From positions 1,116,001-1,180,000 of the forward strand of contig JBBELK010000058.1 of assembly GCA_037783545.1 (NCBI GenBank): a DNA stretch of 64,000 bases. Direction: 5' to 3'. This stretch comes from Henricia sp. BOLD:AAB3569 (Eukaryota > Echinodermata > Asteroidea > Spinulosida > Echinasteridae). Positions within the stretch are counted from its first letter, which is position 1. Each line of letters starts with the position of its first letter. The notes below the pieces were generated by a model that worked only from the letters and a program-made list of their open reading frames with translations, ran no database searches and was not told the origin of the DNA. Position numbers and translations under genes: made by a program. This document shows, piece after piece, positions 1 through 9,988 of the stretch.

Positions 1-980
1 GATTCGCTCTTCTCCTGCTTAGGATATCTCCAATTTTCTGCTCACGATTTCACTGGACAGCCCGGACGACCGAATAAGAATTTCCGTTTTCTGTGGAGGA
101 GTTGACATCATGTTGCGACAGTTCAGTTCATTGCATGTCATACCGGTAGCTCGTACCGCGGATGTGTGTGTGCACTGCGGCTATTTGCCGTGCTGCGCAG
201 GGCAAATATCCCACACTCCACCGTAGCACACGCTTCCGTTCTTCGGACTCTCGAATCAAAAGTTTATGTTCGAATTTTCATACATGGGTTTAACTTGGTT
301 TCATAACCTGTATAAATAGTCTCTCTTTTTTAAAATTACTCATAAATACTGAGGAAAACTCAGAGTAGAATTGGGTGCAGTGCTGCAGTAATAAACTCCC
401 CTGCGGCTGGACACAAAACTAACTCGCAAGACCATGTGATTTTTCGGAACCAGAATCTGGTTCGGATAAATCACGTGACCTCCGTTTTTTGAAAATCTTC
501 CCGTTCCACCACGAAATTATTCATTTTCAATTTGACATACATACACGCATGTATAATCAGACATCCAGTCACTTACAGCTAGGTATATCGTTTTCGGGGG
601 CACTGGAAATTTGTGGGGGGCGGGCACGTGCATCCCCAGGCCCTCATAGCCACGCCGCAGAGGCTACCCTTTGTAATATTATTTTGTTATCAGCAGTTAT
701 TGTTTAAATCTGCCCGCATGTATTTTAACTCCCCCAACTTTTTTCTCAGATGATTGACGTGCAGGAGGTCGAAGTTACGTAATTTTAACCCGTTTCTTTT
801 AAAATTCGCCGGTCGTAAACAAGCCTGCCTACCTATCTACACGTATTTAAGTGTTCCTTTGTGACTGTTCACACTGTATACTGATCTTGCATCGTGTCAT
901 GTCCTGCATTTGCCTAAACTGTGCCTCAATCACTTCACCAAAGACAAGTTGAGATTTTCCAACGAAGTATCTCAAAAAAA
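1..980. other. Upstream region of the P450, no gene seen
   Basis: I see no coding exon here. A CACGTG E-box-like site lies at about 472-477. The stretch around 710-800 (beginning CTGCCCGCATGTATTT) recurs in diverged form at about 9376-9430, so part of this region is an interspersed repeat. No clear TATA box precedes the P450 start. Confidence 0.4.
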
Positions 981-987
981 ATAAACC

Positions 988-2528
988 ATGTTAATCTTTC
1001 AGATGTTGATGTGGCTCCTGGACATTCGCTGTATATCACTTTGTCTAGTTGCCTTTTTGGTGATTCGTTGGCTCTTCGGAAAGCCGACGAGCCTTCCGCC
1101 TGGTCCACGAGGACTCCCTTTTGTCGGTTCCCTTCCCGCCATTGCGTTGAATATACGGCGTGGAAAAGAGCCTCACGTTCTCTTCGAAGAGTACGCTGCA
1201 AAGTACGGACCCGTCTTTAGTCTCAAGGTCCTCAATAAGACAGTCGTGGTTCTAAGCGACTACGCCTCAGTGAAGGAGCCTTCCAAAACGCGGATCTCTG
1301 TGACAGACCTAAGATGGCCAATCAAGCGTTTTACAATGCACGGGGAATTGGCGGAGCCTCAGGAGAGATCTGGGAGGACCTTCGTCGGTTCTGTGTTACC
1401 ATCCTCCGAAGCCTTGGTGTTGGGAAATCCATCTTCGCTGACAATATTGCGATAGAAGCTGAGGAACTTTGCAAAGCGATCGGAGCTTTTGAAGGGCGTG
1501 CATTTGATCCAAAATCTCTCATCGTGTATGCTGTAGCTAACGTCATTTGCTCCGTCGTCCTTGGCAAGCGATATGACTATACAGATCAGGAGTTATCATT
1601 GTGTATTAGCTTGATGGAACGAAACTTCAAGTTGATTGGCGCCGGGGGTTCTCTTATTTTCTTTCCTATGCTTCGTCATTTGCCCTTTGGGCCAATGGAA
1701 CAACTTCTGACAAATATGAAAGCGAACAGAACATTTTTGGGGGGTGCCATCGACGCCCATCGTGCTTCATATGATCCCGATAATCTCAGAGACTTCATTG
1801 ATGTATATCTCATGGAGATGCAGCGGAATAATTGTGCAAAGACTGAAACATTTCAGTCAGAAACCACACCATCCTCGTCACCGTCATCATACAGGCACTT
1901 GACAGAAGACAACTTTATTGGGACCTTGGGGTCTTTCTTTGTTGCAGGTTCTGAGACCACGGGCACAACCCTTCAGTGGGCCATTCTTTTCATGGTAGTC
2001 TATCCCGACATCCAGCAGCAAGTGCATGCCGAGATTGACGCTGTTGTTGGTCGTGCACGGCTGCCGAAGCTTGTCGACAGGCCTGAAATGAATTTCACCC
2101 AGGCAGTCATCTGGGAGGTCCAACGCCGGGGTTCCGTAGGTCCTTTCGGGTTTCCACATGCCGCCGCTACTGACGTCAAATTTCGGAATTTCATCATACC
2201 CAAAGGATCGATAGTTGTGCCGAATTTCGGGGCAATATTCAGCGACCCATCACTCTGGCAAAATCCTGACCAATTCAACCCTGGGAGATTTTTGAATGAG
2301 GATGGCAAGGCATTAAAGGTTGACGAGTTGATACCATTCAGCATAGGTCGACGCAACTGCCCTGGAGAGCTTCTTGCTAGGATGGAACTCTTCATCATCT
2401 TCAGCCATCTGATGCATCAATTCACATTCAAGCAACCAGACAACTCGCCGCCACTGACATTGACGAATGAAGGTGGTCTCAGTCGATGCCCAAAGGCTTT
2501 TGAAGTCTGTGCCATCAGACGTACCTGA
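988..2528 (+). pseudogene. Cytochrome P450, clan 2 (CYP2-like), intronless, one frameshift
   Basis: A microsomal haem-thiolate monooxygenase of the CYP2 clan, read without introns. The N-terminus has a hydrophobic membrane anchor followed by the proline-rich hinge LPPGPRGLPFVG. The C-helix has WEDLRR, the I-helix oxygen-binding motif is AGSETT (about 1944-1961), the K-helix ExxR is EVQR (2115-2126), a PxRF-type segment reads FNPGRF, and the haem loop is FSIGRRNCPGE (2337-2369) with the cysteine ligand codon at 2358. All catalytic signatures are therefore present. The reading frame shifts once: frame 1 runs from 988 to about 1277 (ending YASVKE) and the family-like sequence resumes in another frame from 1278 (AFQNADLCDRPKM) to the TGA at 2526. 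One base appears to be missing. Total length would be about 513 residues, normal for the family. This is either a young pseudogene or a sequencing or assembly error. Alternative starts lie at 1003 and 1009, just after an acceptor-like CTTTCAG. Confidence 0.93.
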
Positions 2529-3014
2529 TGAGATATAACTGGCCATCATGCCCGAGCAGCCGATTTTGAACCCTGTCTGGGTGCACCCCACTAAATAAGC
2601 AAAGACTGTGTATGCCTCCTCCATGATTAGAAAGAGTTGAGAGCTGAACGAATGTAGTCTAGTTTATAAGTTGCCCATCATCGTGATGTGGGTATTTTGT
2701 CGTTCAACTGTAAGTATTTTCCGTCGACAATGTAGCTCCTTAAAAAGCCCTATTTTGCCCGGTAAAGCATGTAACCTTTATCCAAAATGCACATTTGTCT
2801 ATTTGGCAGTTTTTGCTCTTGGAGGCCCGGGCTAGTTAGAAATTGGTGAATAAAAGTGATGGACTACCCCATGGAATGTAATATTCTCGACCGGGTAACA
2901 ATCTAGGCAAAAGCATTGTCCTTTTGGCGTAAGATAGCCGACGCCACCGTTCCATTATAGCCTATATAGAGTCTACACGCAAAAATAAACTACACAAGTC
3001 ATGTAATGTGTTGA

Positions 3015-4412
3015 TATAAACTCCTCAAAAAAGTTCGGAAAGTCAAGTTTGACTGACGATTTCTCTCTTGTTACTAAATCATTTTTGATGTGTCATTTGT
3101 TATGATTAATCAATTGGGGGATGTGCAATATAGCGGAATACAGGGGTGGGTGGAAAGTGAAATGTCACTAAATTCACTGCTATTGTCATGCAGTGCATTC
3201 CCTTGGAGGATGAGAATGTGTCAATGCGCTTTTGGACAATAGCAATGCATTTTGTGACATTTCACTTTACACCCGCCCCGTATTCAGCTGTGCTGCACAT
3301 CCCCCAATTGCTTAATCATAATAAATGACACATCATCGTAATGCTACGTTTACACCATGTCCCCGGCAGTCCCGGCGCCCCGGTTTGGCCAAAACGTAGC
3401 GTGCCGTGGAACTTTTGTCGTCTTTTTATTACTTTGCCTCGACTCGGCCCTAGTTGGGCCGGTGTGTTGCGTTCTACCACGGTGCGTTACGTCCCGGTAC
3501 GTAAAGCGTGGCGCGCCGTGCCGGTTCCGGCCCGCGAGGCGGACGGCGCGCTACGTTCTTAAGCGCCGTTCCACTACGGATGGGTCCACGTCCCAGGCCG
3601 GCTTGCTAAGTTCTGATGCGGTGCCTCACGTCCGTCCCGTTCGTGTAACGTTTGTTGTCCCGGCCCAATACGTTCCCGACGGTGTGCGAGGGTCTGCTGC
3701 GGCGCCCTGCGACTGAACGTGGCAGCTGTCACGTTTCACGCCCCGGTGTTCACCCGGTGGTCTCCCGGTGAGCCTCGGTTGGTATAAATAGTGCGCTCCA
3801 CACCTTCATTTTCACTTCGTCCTGGAGCGCGACGCAGTGAGGCGTAACTGGCCGTGAGCAACAACCGTCACAAACCTTGGCGCACCGCAGTTTACCAGGC
3901 CGCATTCACACCATGCTGTGGCCGCTACCGTGTCGGGCCCTGGCAGACCGTGGGGTGCCGGGCTTCCAAACGTGGCGGAGCGCGAGGCACCGGCCGCGAT
4001 CAGAGTTCCCCGGCACCCCAAGGTGCCACACCCCGGTGAGTCAAGGCACACTGCGGTCCGTCACGCCCTGTGACGGAAGCCCCGTCCCACTGCGGCCCAG
4101 GACGATTCTCATTAGTGCCGGGACTGCCGTGGCAAATTTTTTGACAGAGCTGCTCACCGGCCGGTGGCAAGGGTGAGCTACGGTCATTCACGTTTCGCCA
4201 CCCCGGTCCCCTACGCTCCCCGACGTCCATCCCGGTGCCTCCCCGGTGCTCCTCTACCGGGGCGCCGGGACTGCCGGGGACATGGTGTAAACGTAGCATA
4301 AAGAGGAATAACGGGGCTTTCCAATGATATAAAATTCAAGGAAAATTATTTTGCAACAAGAGAGAAATCGTCAGTCAAACTTGACTTTCCGAACTTTTTT
4401 TAGGAGTTTATA
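3015..4412. mobile_element. TIR element A, copy 1, split by a nested Harbinger-like insertion
   Basis: The ends are inverted: TATAAACTCCTC at the left and GGAGTTTATA at the right, with a longer inverted segment holding AAGTCAAGTTTGACTGACGA. Flanking TA dinucleotides fit a TA-duplicating (Tc1/mariner-type) non-autonomous element, which is an inference. The element has no coding capacity. It is interrupted at 3342-4298 by a second element. A second, uninterrupted copy lies at 12872-13365 and a truncated one at about 40485-40858. Confidence 0.8.
3342..4298. mobile_element. GC-rich Harbinger-like MITE nested in element A
   Basis: Terminal inverted repeats of about 40 bp start TGCTACGTTTACACCATG and end in the reverse complement. 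The insertion is flanked by TAA on both sides (3339-3341 and 4299-4301). The intact sister copy of the host element (12872-13365) carries one TAA at the equivalent site, which directly shows a 3 bp target-site duplication. TAA matches the TWA preference of PIF/Harbinger elements. The interior is much richer in GC than its surroundings and holds a TATAAATA box at about 3783-3790. ORFs inside are short and overlap in several frames, so I regard them as non-coding. Confidence 0.82.
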
Positions 4413-4419
4413 TAAAATG

Positions 4420-5140
4420 TAGATGTACAGCCTTGGAAAAAATATTGGACTACCTACAACCTGACAAGTTGTTGACAACAAAAATAAGTACAATTTGTTA
4501 AGAATGCCTTATAGCAATATTTGATGCCATGTAAGCCTCCTGAGCTAATGAATATTGTCTAAGACCAAAACATGGTAAACATAAGCCCGGTTGCTGCCGA
4601 AGAGGAGTGAATTTTATGAACACAAATTTTAAGACATAGGTGCATGGTCCAATGGTTTTTTTTTAAGGCTGTAGGTTCTGGATTCAATTTGTGATCATAC
4701 AAACTTGGGAATAAATAAGGAATTTTTCAGATTCTTGTGATAGTCATTAAAGGTTTTACTTCATGTACATATTTCACTGGATTTAGTTTGTGTAAATACA
4801 GTTATACTTTATATCTGTATTATTACGGAATAAAATAGAATAGACGTATATCATTTACATACACTTTAATAAAAGTACGCTAGTTTTAATTTTGACACCT
4901 GATGATGGCGTCATTATGACGTCACCATGACGTCGCACGTTTGAGCACAATTTGTTATTTGTTTTTTAATGTGGCAAGATAATCATTCAAATATCTATTG
5001 CAGTTTTGGGGTTATGACGTACGATAAAAGGAAGCGTGTTTAAGTAGAAAAGGAATAAGAAAAACTAGAGATATTACGTTTGTTTACCAAGTGCGTCAGG
5101 TGATCGGGATTTCAAATTTTGTATCGCACATTTATTGAGT
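4420..5140. other. AT-rich non-coding region with clustered TGACGTCA-like sites
   Basis: No gene is seen. Around 4885-4940 a segment beginning GACACCTGATGATGGCGTCA contains repeated GACGTCA/TGACGTC words. Related words recur near 6270, 6580, 6735 and 7065, which suggests diverged copies of one interspersed module rather than a true CRE promoter. Confidence 0.35.
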
Positions 5141-5143
5141 TAA

Positions 5144-5730
5144 TGCTACGTTTACACCATGTCCCCGGCAGTCCCGGCGCCCCGGTTTGGCCAAAACGTA
5201 GCGTGCCGTGGAACTTTTGTCGTCTTTTTATTACTTTGGCTCGACTCGGCCCTAGTTGGGCCGGTGTGTTGCGTTCTACCACGGTGCGTTACGTCCCGGT
5301 ACGTAAAGCGTGGCGCGCCGTGCCGGTTCCGGGCCGCGAGGCGGACGGCGCGCTACGTTTTAAGCGCCGTTCCACTACGGATGGGTCCACGTCCCAGGCC
5401 GGCCTGCTAAGTTCTAATGCGGTGCCTCACGTCCGTCCCGTTCGTGTCACGTTTGTTGTCCCGGCCCAATACGTTCCCGACGGTGTGCAAGGGTCTGCTG
5501 CGGCGCCCTGCGACTGAACGTGGCAGCTGTCACGTTTCACGCCCCGGTGTTCACCCGGTGGTCTCCCGGTGAGCCTCGGTTGGTATAAATAGTGCGCTCC
5601 ACACCTTCATTTTCACTTCGTCCTGGAGCGCGACGCAGTGAGGCGTAACTGGCCGTAAGCAACAACCGTCACACACCTTGGCGCACCGCAGTTGACCAGG
5701 CCGCATTCACACCATGCTGTGGCCGCTACC
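5144..5730 (+). mobile_element. GC-rich Harbinger-like MITE, truncated copy
   Basis: This matches 3342 to about 3930 nearly base for base, including the left TIR (TGCTACGTTTACACC) preceded by TAA at 5141-5143 and the TATAAATA box. The match stops abruptly at 5730, where unrelated sequence begins, so the right third and right TIR are lost. Confidence 0.8.
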
Positions 5731-5760
5731 AAAATCTCACGTGTGCGGGGCCGGGGGTGA

Positions 5761-5978
5761 TGAGCCAAGTGCTGAGCTAAAATGAATGTAGCTGGCCAAT
5801 TAAAAACCCCATATTCACGTGATATGAATACAGTGCGCGCGGCCACCGCTAAGGTCACCAAACCTTTGCTAAAGTGTGGTGACCTTAGCGGGGTTCGCGT
5901 GCGCGCGCTGTTTTCGTATCGCGCGCGTGGTTTTAATTGGCCAGCTACATTTATTTTAGCTCAGATTTTTGGCTCACA
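5761..5978. repeat. Foldback element
   Basis: A left arm at 5761-5805 (including GCTGGCCAATTAAAA) is the inverted match of a right arm at 5931-5978 (TTTTAATTGGCCAGC). The loop contains a second, smaller inversion around AAGGTCACCA/TGGTGACCTT. It abuts the broken end of the truncated Harbinger-like copy and may have caused that break. Confidence 0.7.
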
Positions 5979-5999
5979 GCCTCGCGAGGCAAAAAACGC

Positions 6000-7263
6000 A
6001 GCTGTTTAAGTGAGACTTGTAATGATGTAACGAACTGTTAACATTATCCATGACAGTTCTTGAGATGTAAATTTTTAAACTTTGTTTTTTTTGGTATTTT
6101 GGTAGCTGACGTCTGTATGACGTTAAGAATTTTTTCCTTTATACGACTAAAGAATTATTCAAATAGTCTTGAGTTGAGATGTGATTCCGTGTACTAATAA
6201 AACTCAATGTCTGTGTAATTCAACTAATTTTACATTTTATTACGTAATCAGCATGCATTTCATGACGTCACTATTGGAATGGTCATAATCTGCACATTAT
6301 ATCAAGAAGCGTTTTATCCATGGAAACCACAGTCAACGTCCCAACAACATTAGCTTTTTTTAAATTCAAAACTAGTTAGTTGGTTGCTCCGTAGTCCGAA
6401 AATAGTACATGTAATAGCTGACCTTTCAACTTAAAATGGCCAAAGAACGAAAGGTCAGATGGAAATGCACACAAAGAAAATCGTAGCCCATGATGTGACT
6501 TATCTGATCACTAAATAAGATGTCTCTTTGAGACGTATTATCTTTTAAATTTTAACATTTTTTGACATTTCAACATGTTATAATGACGTCATTATGACAC
6601 CACTACTTTTTCTTCAGGGTCAACACATGTGCCCAGTTACACAATTGTCTGCATTTGTTCTATGCCTTAAAAGTTGAATTTAATGTTCAAAATATGCGAT
6701 TTTGGAGTTTGAAAAAATCAAAATGGCGTCACGTTAGTTATAGTCATTATTACGTCATACGCGCAGTAGTTGGTTTGTCATTGGGGGACCTATGCCTTTG
6801 CCTAATTTCATGAAGATTGTGTATGGTTTAATGCGTAACGTTGCTGAATGAATGCAACAATTGTGATTTTTGTAGCGGCTGAACTTTGACCTTCATTTGA
6901 CCCCGAAAGAAAAAGTCAAACGAAAATGCCTAAAATTAATAAAGGACATTGTAGCCTATGGTGTAATTTATGCGTCAAAAATGAAGATTCTTGGTGACGT
7001 GGTTTTTTCAGATACATGTCGAAACATTTTAAAGCATGCATATTTTGGTGTTTTTCGGCCTGTAATTTGACACCTGATGACGTTATCGTGACTCCTCTCT
7101 TGTAATATAATGCACACATTGGGTTCAAGGCTGATGTTCATACCGAGTTTTATGTTGTAGCTTGTACGGAAGAAAAGCTCTGGAGACTTCTTGTCCAGAA
7201 AAAAATTATGTTTTTGTTACATACGCTATATATAGGACGTGCGAGTATATAGGGTTGCGTTAT
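6000..7263. repeat. Two diverged copies of a non-coding module
   Basis: No gene is seen. Segments at about 6415-6600 and 6885-7090 share an order of recognisable pieces: a GTCARAYGRAAATGC-like word, a GTAGCCYATGRTGTRA-like word, then a long AT-rich piece ending in a dispersed GACACC/TGACGTCA word. They look like degenerate copies of one repeat. Confidence 0.4.
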
Positions 7264-8022
7264 GGCCTTTTTCCACTACCCACCTCCGACCCGGGTAACT
7301 TTTCTACCCGGGTAGCGGTAAATAACCCGGGTTACATTTAACCCGGAGTTTCTTTTCACACGACAAGCGTTAACCCGGAGAAGCACTTACCTGGGTCGTC
7401 TCTTACACGGGTACAACAGCGACCCTTTTCCCACGGCATTTCTGCATGCGCACGTACCCGGGTACACCAATCAGCACAAATACCCAGAAACCATTGCGTG
7501 TGGAAAATCGATCAATCGATCAGGCTGCGCGCGCACACACAAACGTGGCGGACGACACAGAAACATTTTGTTGTTAATATTTCGCATGTTTAATAATATT
7601 TACGATGTGTGCTTTGTTACTGGCCCCACGCGTATTTTGTTGTACACTACTTCAGAAGAGTACCAGTTTGACAGTGCCATTGAAGCGCGGGCGCACCTGC
7701 AACCTTTGACCCAATCATTATTGTGGCAAGAATTTAACTCGCTAATTAGCCTACCCGGGTAGGCTAGTGTCGTCGTTTCCCACGACAAACGTTAACCCGG
7801 AGAATCGTCTCAAGGTCGCCGTTAACCCCGAGATTGGTGGGTTAACCCACCTCCCGAGCAGGGCTAGAAATTACCCGGGTTAAGTGGCATTTTTGGCCAG
7901 ATAACCCGGGTAATTCGTAACCCCGAGATTTGCCGTGGGAAACGAACCCTTAACCCGGGTAATCTCGGGGTTAAATTTTTCTGTTACCCGGGTTATCTCG
8001 GGGTTAAAGTGCCGTGGGTTAT
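7264..8022. mobile_element. MITE family D, copy 1 (CCCGGG-iterating)
   Basis: The left end reads GGCCTTTTTCCACTACCCAC, close to the 57.9 kb copy (GGCCTTTTCACACTACCCAC). The interior contains nine CCCGGG hexamers, mostly as TACCCGGGTA or AACCCGGGTT, plus many TTAACCCGGAG and CTCGGGGTTAA words on both strands. There is no coding potential. Related copies are at about 49195-50320 and 57882-58590, with fragments near 32160-32230. Confidence 0.7.
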
Positions 8023-8048
8023 ACACTGGACTGGGAAAGAGGTCACTA

Positions 8049-8163
8049 GTGCACGTCTATGGGCCCCTCGTGACTGTGAGTGACCACAAGATGGTCGTAT
8101 TTAGGGAAATATGACCCTCTTGTGGTCACTCACATCAGTCACGAGGGGCACATAGACGTGCAC
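8049..8163. repeat. Near-perfect hairpin
   Basis: An arm of about 42 bp starting GTGCACGTCTATG pairs with its reverse complement ending CATAGACGTGCAC, around a loop of about 28 bases. It reads as a small foldback element. Confidence 0.75.
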
Positions 8164-8289
8164 TTGAGACCGAATTATGCCAGTCCATATGTGTTTTAAC
8201 ACGCCTCAGGCAAAAATACACGCATGGAATTCAATTTAAGATGGAATTCAATTTAATACATTAACAAGCAACCTCCAGAGGGCGCAGTA

Positions 8290-8322
8290 ACCGGTCACTA
8301 GTTTTTGAGACTAGTGACCGGT
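8290..8322. repeat. Short perfect hairpin
   Basis: ACCGGTCACTAG pairs with CTAGTGACCGGT around a nine-base loop. It has no recognisable gene context. Confidence 0.7.
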
Positions 8323-8329
8323 CAGGAAC

Positions 8330-8965
8330 ACTAGCAGGGAATCACGCGCGCGTGAAGTCTTAATACCTTGGAATACCTCGCACATTACTCTATGTATTTT
8401 AAAGCTGGACCCTGTTGATTGAACATGTTGTTCGGCAACTTCAAACCAATCACATAACCCAAAATCGTTTCTCCACTTTCTTGAATGCATCACTGCAGTT
8501 TAGAAACGTTCAAGCTTTCAAGGTTGACGTCGATTTCGTTATTTTGACGAAAATTCACGATAAGTACACGATGAGTATTCCAGGTACCGCCGCAGACTCT
8601 GCGCCGGTTACTATGTACCAGCTTGCACCGATTTGCCAGATAGTCTGGTGCCTGAGTCATTCGTACACGAGCGCCATAGTGCGAGGGCGGGACTCTAGGA
8701 TTTATGCAAATCTATCACGCAACTGGTCTATATTGACAAATTTCAACTTGGCACTGACAGCCTCGTTTTGGATCCTGAGCGATTGTAGACGTCACGCGTC
8801 TTTTCATTTGCAAATTTTATCACAAAAGAAAGCACAGATGCGACCCTCGTTTTCGATGACAATTTAAAATCCCTCTTTAAATTCTGATTTCGACCAGAAG
8901 TAGAGATCACACGTACCCCGGCGAGATTTTAAATTACTCCCAGTACACAAAATAAATGTTATTGA
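8330..8965. other. No supported gene
   Basis: An open frame of 150 codons on the + strand (8415-8867) has no recognisable domain, no splice context and no repeat partner. I see no other structure in this stretch. Confidence 0.3.
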
Positions 8966-8967
8966 AC

Positions 8968-9211
8968 AGGGGCCAATTTCATGAAGCTGTTTAGCAGAAA
9001 AAAATTGCTTAATCACAAATTTGTTTGCTTTATAAAAATGGGTTAATAGTCAAAATTTTATGTCAACTTGTGTTCTTAGCAATAATAGCAGATATTCTGG
9101 TGAAAAAACACAAATTGACATGCGATTTTGACTATTGACCCATTTTTATAAAGCAAACAAATTTTTGATTAAGCAAAAATTTCTGCTAAACAGCTTTATG
9201 AAATTGGCCCC
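8968..9211. mobile_element. Palindromic MITE (GGGGCCAATTTCATGAAGC type)
   Basis: The ends GGGGCCAATTTCATGAAGCT and AGCTTTATGAAATTGGCCCC are inverted. The two halves are complementary over about 100 bp (TTGTTTGCTTTATAAAAATG on one arm and its complement on the other). A half copy lies at about 51066-51198. Confidence 0.78.
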
Positions 9212-9660
9212 AGATGCCTTTGCTGTGGAGCTGCGTATTTCGTGGCACGAATTTGGCGCGCGCGCATTGCTGACGAGCTTGTGCCTCAGGTTAGATCTAG
9301 ATCAAATTTCCAGAAAATCTAACCCTAACCCTAACGCACAAAATTAATTTTTATGGAGCAGCCGATTTTATCTAAATTTGCCCGCATGTATTTCGACTCC
9401 CCAAAAGTATTTCTGAGATGATTAACACGTTGTGACATGCATAATTAGGAATATAGTTATGTACATAATTATGTACATACAATACTCGATCCTTTCTTTA
9501 ATGAGATTTATTACGATGAGTTAACCATTTATCTGTGATTGTTAGGAGGTATGTAATTGGGGTAAAACATCTTTTCTGTATAATAAACACATGTACATAT
9601 TTCTCCCCGGTCTGTATCATCAAAGTCCCGCAATAATTGTTTCGATAGTGTATCTGTCCA
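9212..9660. other. 3' flank of the carboxypeptidase gene
   Basis: No exon is seen. TTTATT at 9507-9512 reads AATAAA on the minus strand and is a possible polyadenylation signal about 150 bases beyond the stop codon. A short run of CCCTAA-like units sits at about 9320-9337. Confidence 0.35.
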
Positions 9661-9665
9661 AAGCA

Positions 9666-9988
9666 TCATAGAATCTGTGCAGCGCCCCCTGCAGTCTCCA
9701 GCACGGGTTTTCTCGTCTGAAACAAGTCATCATGTTGGCAGTCTTCTCCGAGGAACCCAAATTGCCTGAGAGCCGCCTTAAATCCGCCCACGAGGTACCC
9801 GTCATCTTCGAGCCGCTCCAGGTTGCAACCGGTCATCTCTCGTGGTATGGGTTCCAAGAAGACGTTGAGTTTGGTCGGTCGGAATCTCCTGACTGCGACC
9901 ACTACCGTCTTGGGTCTGTAGCCTCGGGCGTTGACGGTCACCGTGTAGACGCCGGGTAGTAAAAGACGCCAGTAGTCACCATCAGCGG
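9666..9988 (-). CDS. Carboxypeptidase exon 7: end of transthyretin-like domain and tail
   Basis: Residues 388-494 and stop. [17 protein letters not shown] and ARGYRP complete the transthyretin-like fold, ending near FLEP (about 433). The remaining 60 residues are unlike the CPE sorting helix or the CPN basic tail, and contain two cysteines (442 and 471) that might pair. Confidence 0.9.

Noticed and set aside
3341..3716. Arginine- and proline-rich open frames over the GC-rich element
   Set aside because: They arise from the GC-rich Harbinger-like MITE, overlap in several frames and are not conserved as a frame in the second copy.
8415..8867. 150-codon open frame on the + strand
   Set aside because: No family resemblance, no repeat or splice support; open frames of this size occur by chance in 64 kb.
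9320..9337. Telomere-like CCCTAA repeats
   Set aside because: Fewer than three units and no extension; too short to be an interstitial telomere.
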